From Gemmatimonadota bacterium (lineage in GTDB: Bacteria > Gemmatimonadota > Gemmatimonadetes > Gemmatimonadales > Gemmatimonadaceae): a stretch of 7,628 nt of DNA. Every line of letters starts with the position of its first letter. Position 1 is the first letter of the stretch. The stretch spans positions 1 to 7,628 of the forward strand of contig JAQBPZ010000184.1 in assembly GCA_028287225.1 (NCBI GenBank), in the 5' to 3' direction. The position numbers and the translations under genes were made by a program. Below the pieces are notes generated by a model, which saw only the letters and a program-made list of their open reading frames with translations, was not told where the DNA came from and did no database searches. This document shows, one piece after another, positions 5,078 to 7,628 of this stretch.

Positions 5078-7243
5078 GTGACGACTCGCTTTCCGCTGCA
5101 CCTCGCCCTTCTCGCCGCTGCCGCCGCGTGCGCCCCCGCGACGTCGACTCCGGCGCGTCCCGCCACGGCACCGGCCGCCCAGCCGGCGGCGCAGCGCGCC
5201 AACCCGTTCGCCGTCGCCAGCCCGCTGCCCTACCAGGCTCCGCAGTTCGACCGGATCACCAACGCGGACTTCCAGCCCGCGCTCGAGGAGGGGATGCGGC
5301 AGGAGCGTGCCGAGGTCGCCGCCATCACGGCGCAGACCGCCGAGCCGACCTTCGACAACACGATCCTGGCGCTCGAGCGGTCGTCGGAGATGCTGAGCCG
5401 CACCCAGGCGGTGTTCGGCGCGCTCACCCAGGCGAACACCAACGACACCCTCCAGCGCGTCCGCAGCCTGATGGCGCCGCGGCTCGCCGCGCACAACGAT
5501 GCCATCAACCTGGACCCGGCGCTGTTCGCGCGGATCCGGAGCGTGTACGACAGGCGGGACGCGCTCGGCCTGACCGGCGAGCGGAAGGCGCTCGTGGAGC
5601 GCTACTACCGGAACTTCGTGCGCGCCGGCGCGCAGCTCGGCGAGGCCGACAAGGCGCGCCTGCGCGCGCTGAACCAGGAGAGCTCGCAGCTCTCCACCTC
5701 GTTCGCCAACAAGGTGCTCTCGGGCACGCGCGCCAACGCGCTCGTGGTGGACACCCGCGCGGAGCTCGAGGGGCTGAGCGACGCGGAGATCGCCGCCGCC
5801 TCGGAGGCGGCGCAACGCCGCGGCCTCGCGGGCAAGTTCGTGATCGCCCTCCAGAACACCACGCAGCAGCCGGCGCAGGCGTCGCTCCGCAACCGCGACG
5901 TCCGGCGTCGGCTGTACGAGCTGTCCATCCATCGCAACGACCGGGGCGACAGCAACGACACGCGCGCCATCGTCCAGCGGCTGGAGCAGCTGCGCGAGCA
6001 GCGCGCCGCGATCCTCGGCCTCCCGACGTTCGCGGCCGCCGCCCTGGAGAACCAGATGGCCCACACGCCGGAGGCGGCCATCGGCCTGCTCGCGCAGCTC
6101 GCGCCGCCTGCTACCGCCAAGGCCCGTGAGGAGGCGGCCAAGATGCAGGCGCTCATCGACCGGCAGGGTGGCGGCTTCAAGCTCGCGCCGTGGGACTGGC
6201 AGTACTACGCCGAGCAGGTGCGGAAGGCGGAGTACGATCTGGACGCGAACCAGGTGAAGCCGTACCTCGAGCTGGATCGCGTGCTGAAGGACGGTGTGTT
6301 CTTCGCCGCGAACAAGCTGTACGGGCTCACCTTCCACGAGCGGCACGACCTGCCGGTGTACCACCCCGACGTCCGCGTGTTCGACGTGATCGACGCCGAC
6401 GGCACGCCGCTGGCGCTGTTCTACGCCGACTACTTCAAGCGCGACAACAAGCAGGGCGGCGCATGGATGAGCAACTTCGTGGGGCAGTCCCGCCTGCGGG
6501 GCACGCGCCCGGTGGTGTACAACGTGGCGAACCTGCCGAAGCCGGTGGCCGGCCAGCCCGCGCTGATCACCTTCGACGACGCGCGCACGATGTTCCACGA
6601 GTTCGGGCACGCGCTGCAGGGGATGTTCAGCAACGTGGAGTACCCGACGCTGTCGGGGACGAGCGTGCCGCGCGACTTCGTGGAGATGCCGAGCCAGTTC
6701 AACGAGCACTGGGCGCTGGAGCCGACGGTGTTCGCCAACTACGCGCGCCACTATCAGACCGGCGCGCCGATGCCCGCCGCCCTCGTGGAGCGCATCCGGA
6801 AGTCGGGCACCTTCAACCAGGGGTTCGCCACCACCGAGTACCTCGCCGCGGCGCTGCTGGACCTCGCCTGGCACACGCGGCCCGCGGGCTCGCCCCCGGC
6901 GGACGTGGATGCCTTCGAGCGCCAGGCGCTGGAGCGCTTCAAGGTGAACGTGCCCGAGGTGCCGCCGCGCTACCGCACCACCTACTTCTCGCACATCTGG
7001 TCCGGCGGCTACTCGGCGGCGTACTACGCGTACATGTGGAGCGAGCTCATCGACCACGACGCCTACTACTGGTTCGTGGAGAACGGCGGCATGACGCGGG
7101 CGAACGGCCAGCGCTTCCGGGATGTGGTGCTGTCGCGCGGCAGCACGGTGCCGGCGGACCAGCTGTTCCGCGAGTTCCGCGGGCGCGATCCGATCATCGA
7201 GCCGCTGCTGGTGGAGCGCGGGCTGAAGGGCGCCACGCCCTGA
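5078..7243 (+). CDS. dcp: Dcp-like M3 family metallopeptidase, lipoprotein
   Basis: 721 residues from GTG 5078. An ATG at 4988 is in frame, but the GTG has a good ribosome binding site and gives a lipoprotein signal (hydrophobic 5-17, A-A-A-C18) followed by a Pro/Ala linker. M3 enzymes are zinc peptidases cutting short peptides; the Dcp group removes C-terminal dipeptides. The zinc site is H507-E508-F-G-H511 with E536 in F-V-E-M-P-S-Q, and the 25-residue spacing from the second His to Glu equals that of E. coli Dcp. Tyr645, Tyr649 and Tyr652 in G-G-Y-S-A-A-Y-Y-A-Y match the substrate-binding tyrosines of the family. The N-terminal part (about 45-260) has the usual helical lid, with F-D-N-T-I near 91. 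The length is Dcp-like (about 680 plus leader). The lipobox predicts membrane anchoring facing the periplasm, suggesting peptide scavenging or breakdown of envelope peptides. No missing key residue was found. Confidence 0.95.
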   Translation: MTTRFPLHLALLAAAAACAPATSTPARPATAPAAQPAAQRANPFAVASPLPYQAPQFDRITNADFQPALEEGMRQERAEVAAITAQTAEPTFDNTILALERSSEMLSRTQAVFGALTQANTNDTLQRVRSLMAPRLAAHNDAINLDPALFARIRSVYDRRDALGLTGERKALVERYYRNFVRAGAQLGEADKARLRALNQESSQLSTSFANKVLSGTRANALVVDTRAELEGLSDAEIAAASEAAQRRGLAGKFVIALQNTTQQPAQASLRNRDVRRRLYELSIHRNDRGDSNDTRAIVQRLEQLREQRAAILGLPTFAAAALENQMAHTPEAAIGLLAQLAPPATAKAREEAAKMQALIDRQGGGFKLAPWDWQYYAEQVRKAEYDLDANQVKPYLELDRVLKDGVFFAANKLYGLTFHERHDLPVYHPDVRVFDVIDADGTPLALFYADYFKRDNKQGGAWMSNFVGQSRLRGTRPVVYNVANLPKPVAGQPALITFDDARTMFHEFGHALQGMFSNVEYPTLSGTSVPRDFVEMPSQFNEHWALEPTVFANYARHYQTGAPMPAALVERIRKSGTFNQGFATTEYLAAALLDLAWHTRPAGSPPADVDAFERQALERFKVNVPEVPPRYRTTYFSHIWSGGYSAAYYAYMWSELIDHDAYYWFVENGGMTRANGQRFRDVVLSRGSTVPADQLFREFRGRDPIIEPLLVERGLKGATP

Positions 7244-7269
7244 CGGCGCGCGGGGGTGGTCGACCGGCA

Positions 7270-7298
7270 CTGGCAGCCGCCGGGCCGGTGCGTAAGAT
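7270..7298 (+). promoter_or_regulatory. Candidate promoter giving a leaderless transcript
   Basis: CTGGCA (7270-7275) and TAAGAT (7293-7298) have a 17-base spacer and four of six consensus matches each. The predicted start, about seven bases after the -10, falls at 7304-7306, on the ATG of the next gene. There is no Shine-Dalgarno before that ATG, which agrees with leaderless initiation. An ACCGGC/GCCGGT pair (7263-7268 with 7284-7289) flanks the -35 region. Confidence 0.5.
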
Positions 7299-7305
7299 CC
7301 GCCCC

Positions 7306-7628
7306 ATGACTCCTCACGCGCCCTGGCGCCGCCCGCTTCTCGGGGCGGCGCTGCTGCTCACCACCGTCGCCTGCACCGCGACGGTGCGCTCGGCACCCGC
7401 ATCCGGCGGCGGTCTCACCGCCACCGACTCCCTGCTCGTGGGGCGCATCCTGCTCGCCGAGGACCGGCGCGACGCGGGGGATGCGGCGCTCGGGGAGGGG
7501 GAGCGGCACCCGGCGGCGCGCGTCCGCCTCATCGCGCGCCGCGCGCGTGCGCGCATCGACGACCCGAAGTTCGCCGCACGCGACACCGTGGCGCCACCGC
7601 GGGAGCCCGCGGCCTTGCCCGAGCCGGC
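7306..7628 (+). CDS. N-terminal part of a HEAT-repeat-like lipoprotein (3' truncated by window)
   Basis: ATG 7306 opens a frame that runs to the window end, about 107 residues. Residues 8-23 form a lipoprotein signal: W-R-R, a hydrophobic run, then T-V-A-C23. A short Gly/Ser linker is followed by helix 43-55 (L-L-V-G-R-I-L-L-A-E-D-R-R-D) and a second helix pair with V-R-L-I-A-R-R-A-R-A-R-I-D-D-P (73-87). This is the look of a HEAT-type repeat: E-D-x-R-D in the first helix and V-R-x-x-A-x-R-A-x-x-R-I in the second. From memory, gemmatimonad proteins starting this way continue with more HEAT repeats and a peptidyl-prolyl isomerase domain, but that part is outside the window and is inference only. 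The absence of a Shine-Dalgarno and the promoter just upstream suggest leaderless translation. Confidence 0.7.
   Translation, partial: MTPHAPWRRPLLGAALLLTTVACTATVRSAPASGGGLTATDSLLVGRILLAEDRRDAGDAALGEGERHPAARVRLIARRARARIDDPKFAARDTVAPPREPAALPEP

Noticed and set aside
4288..6129. A 613-codon + strand open frame
   Set aside because: It crosses the terminator stem, runs antisense to the DinB gene and then out of frame through the peptidase gene, with Arg/Ala-rich sequence and no recognisable domain.
4367..7270. A 967-codon open frame on the - strand, antisense to the M3 peptidase and partly over the DinB gene
   Set aside because: It is an antisense shadow caused by high GC and codon-position bias. 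The translation is Arg/His/Val-rich low-complexity sequence, and the + strand frame has complete zinc-peptidase motifs.

Overview
This is a GC-rich, gene-dense stretch of a bacterial chromosome. It carries ordinary housekeeping and accessory genes, with no phage, transposase, CRISPR or tRNA signal that I could see. The protein set points to Gemmatimonadota or a close relative: a DUF4034/TPR lipoprotein, a secreted DinB protein, a lipidated Dcp-type M3 peptidase, a HEAT-like lipoprotein and a DksA relative with a reduced zinc finger. That assignment rests on remembered family resemblance and codon bias, not on a search.

Layout: the window opens with the last 73 codons of a saccharopine-dehydrogenase-like oxidoreductase (1-222). 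Next is a small cytoplasmic pair on the + strand: an uncharacterised 110-residue protein (362-694), preceded by a possible 17-codon leader ORF that overlaps it in an ATGA junction, and a DksA/TraR-family protein (740-1096). The roughly 300 bp that follow (1097-1396) hold a candidate terminator (1096-1152), a 37-bp-arm inverted repeat built from GGAGGACGC units (1171-1259), and a candidate sigma-70-type promoter (1318-1346).

From 1397 to the end, every gene has an export signal. They are a DUF4034/TPR lipoprotein (1397-2536), a class A beta-lactamase-fold serine hydrolase with altered catalytic motifs (2576-3502), an unknown exported protein (3698-4237), a convergent secreted DinB-family protein on the - strand (4387-4962), a Dcp-like M3 peptidase lipoprotein (5078-7243), and the start of a HEAT-like lipoprotein cut by the window edge (7306 onward). 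A perfect 19-bp stem (4293-4335) separates the convergent pair. The divergent pair 4962/5078 shares a 115-bp promoter region.

The genes do not form an obvious pathway. The common theme is envelope and periplasm: peptide hydrolysis, a penicillin-recognising fold and lipoproteins. I found no convincing undescribed multi-gene system. The points most worth a second look are the noncanonical active site of the beta-lactamase-like protein, the reduced zinc finger of the DksA homologue, the GGAGGACGC inverted repeat and a probable leaderless start at 7306.
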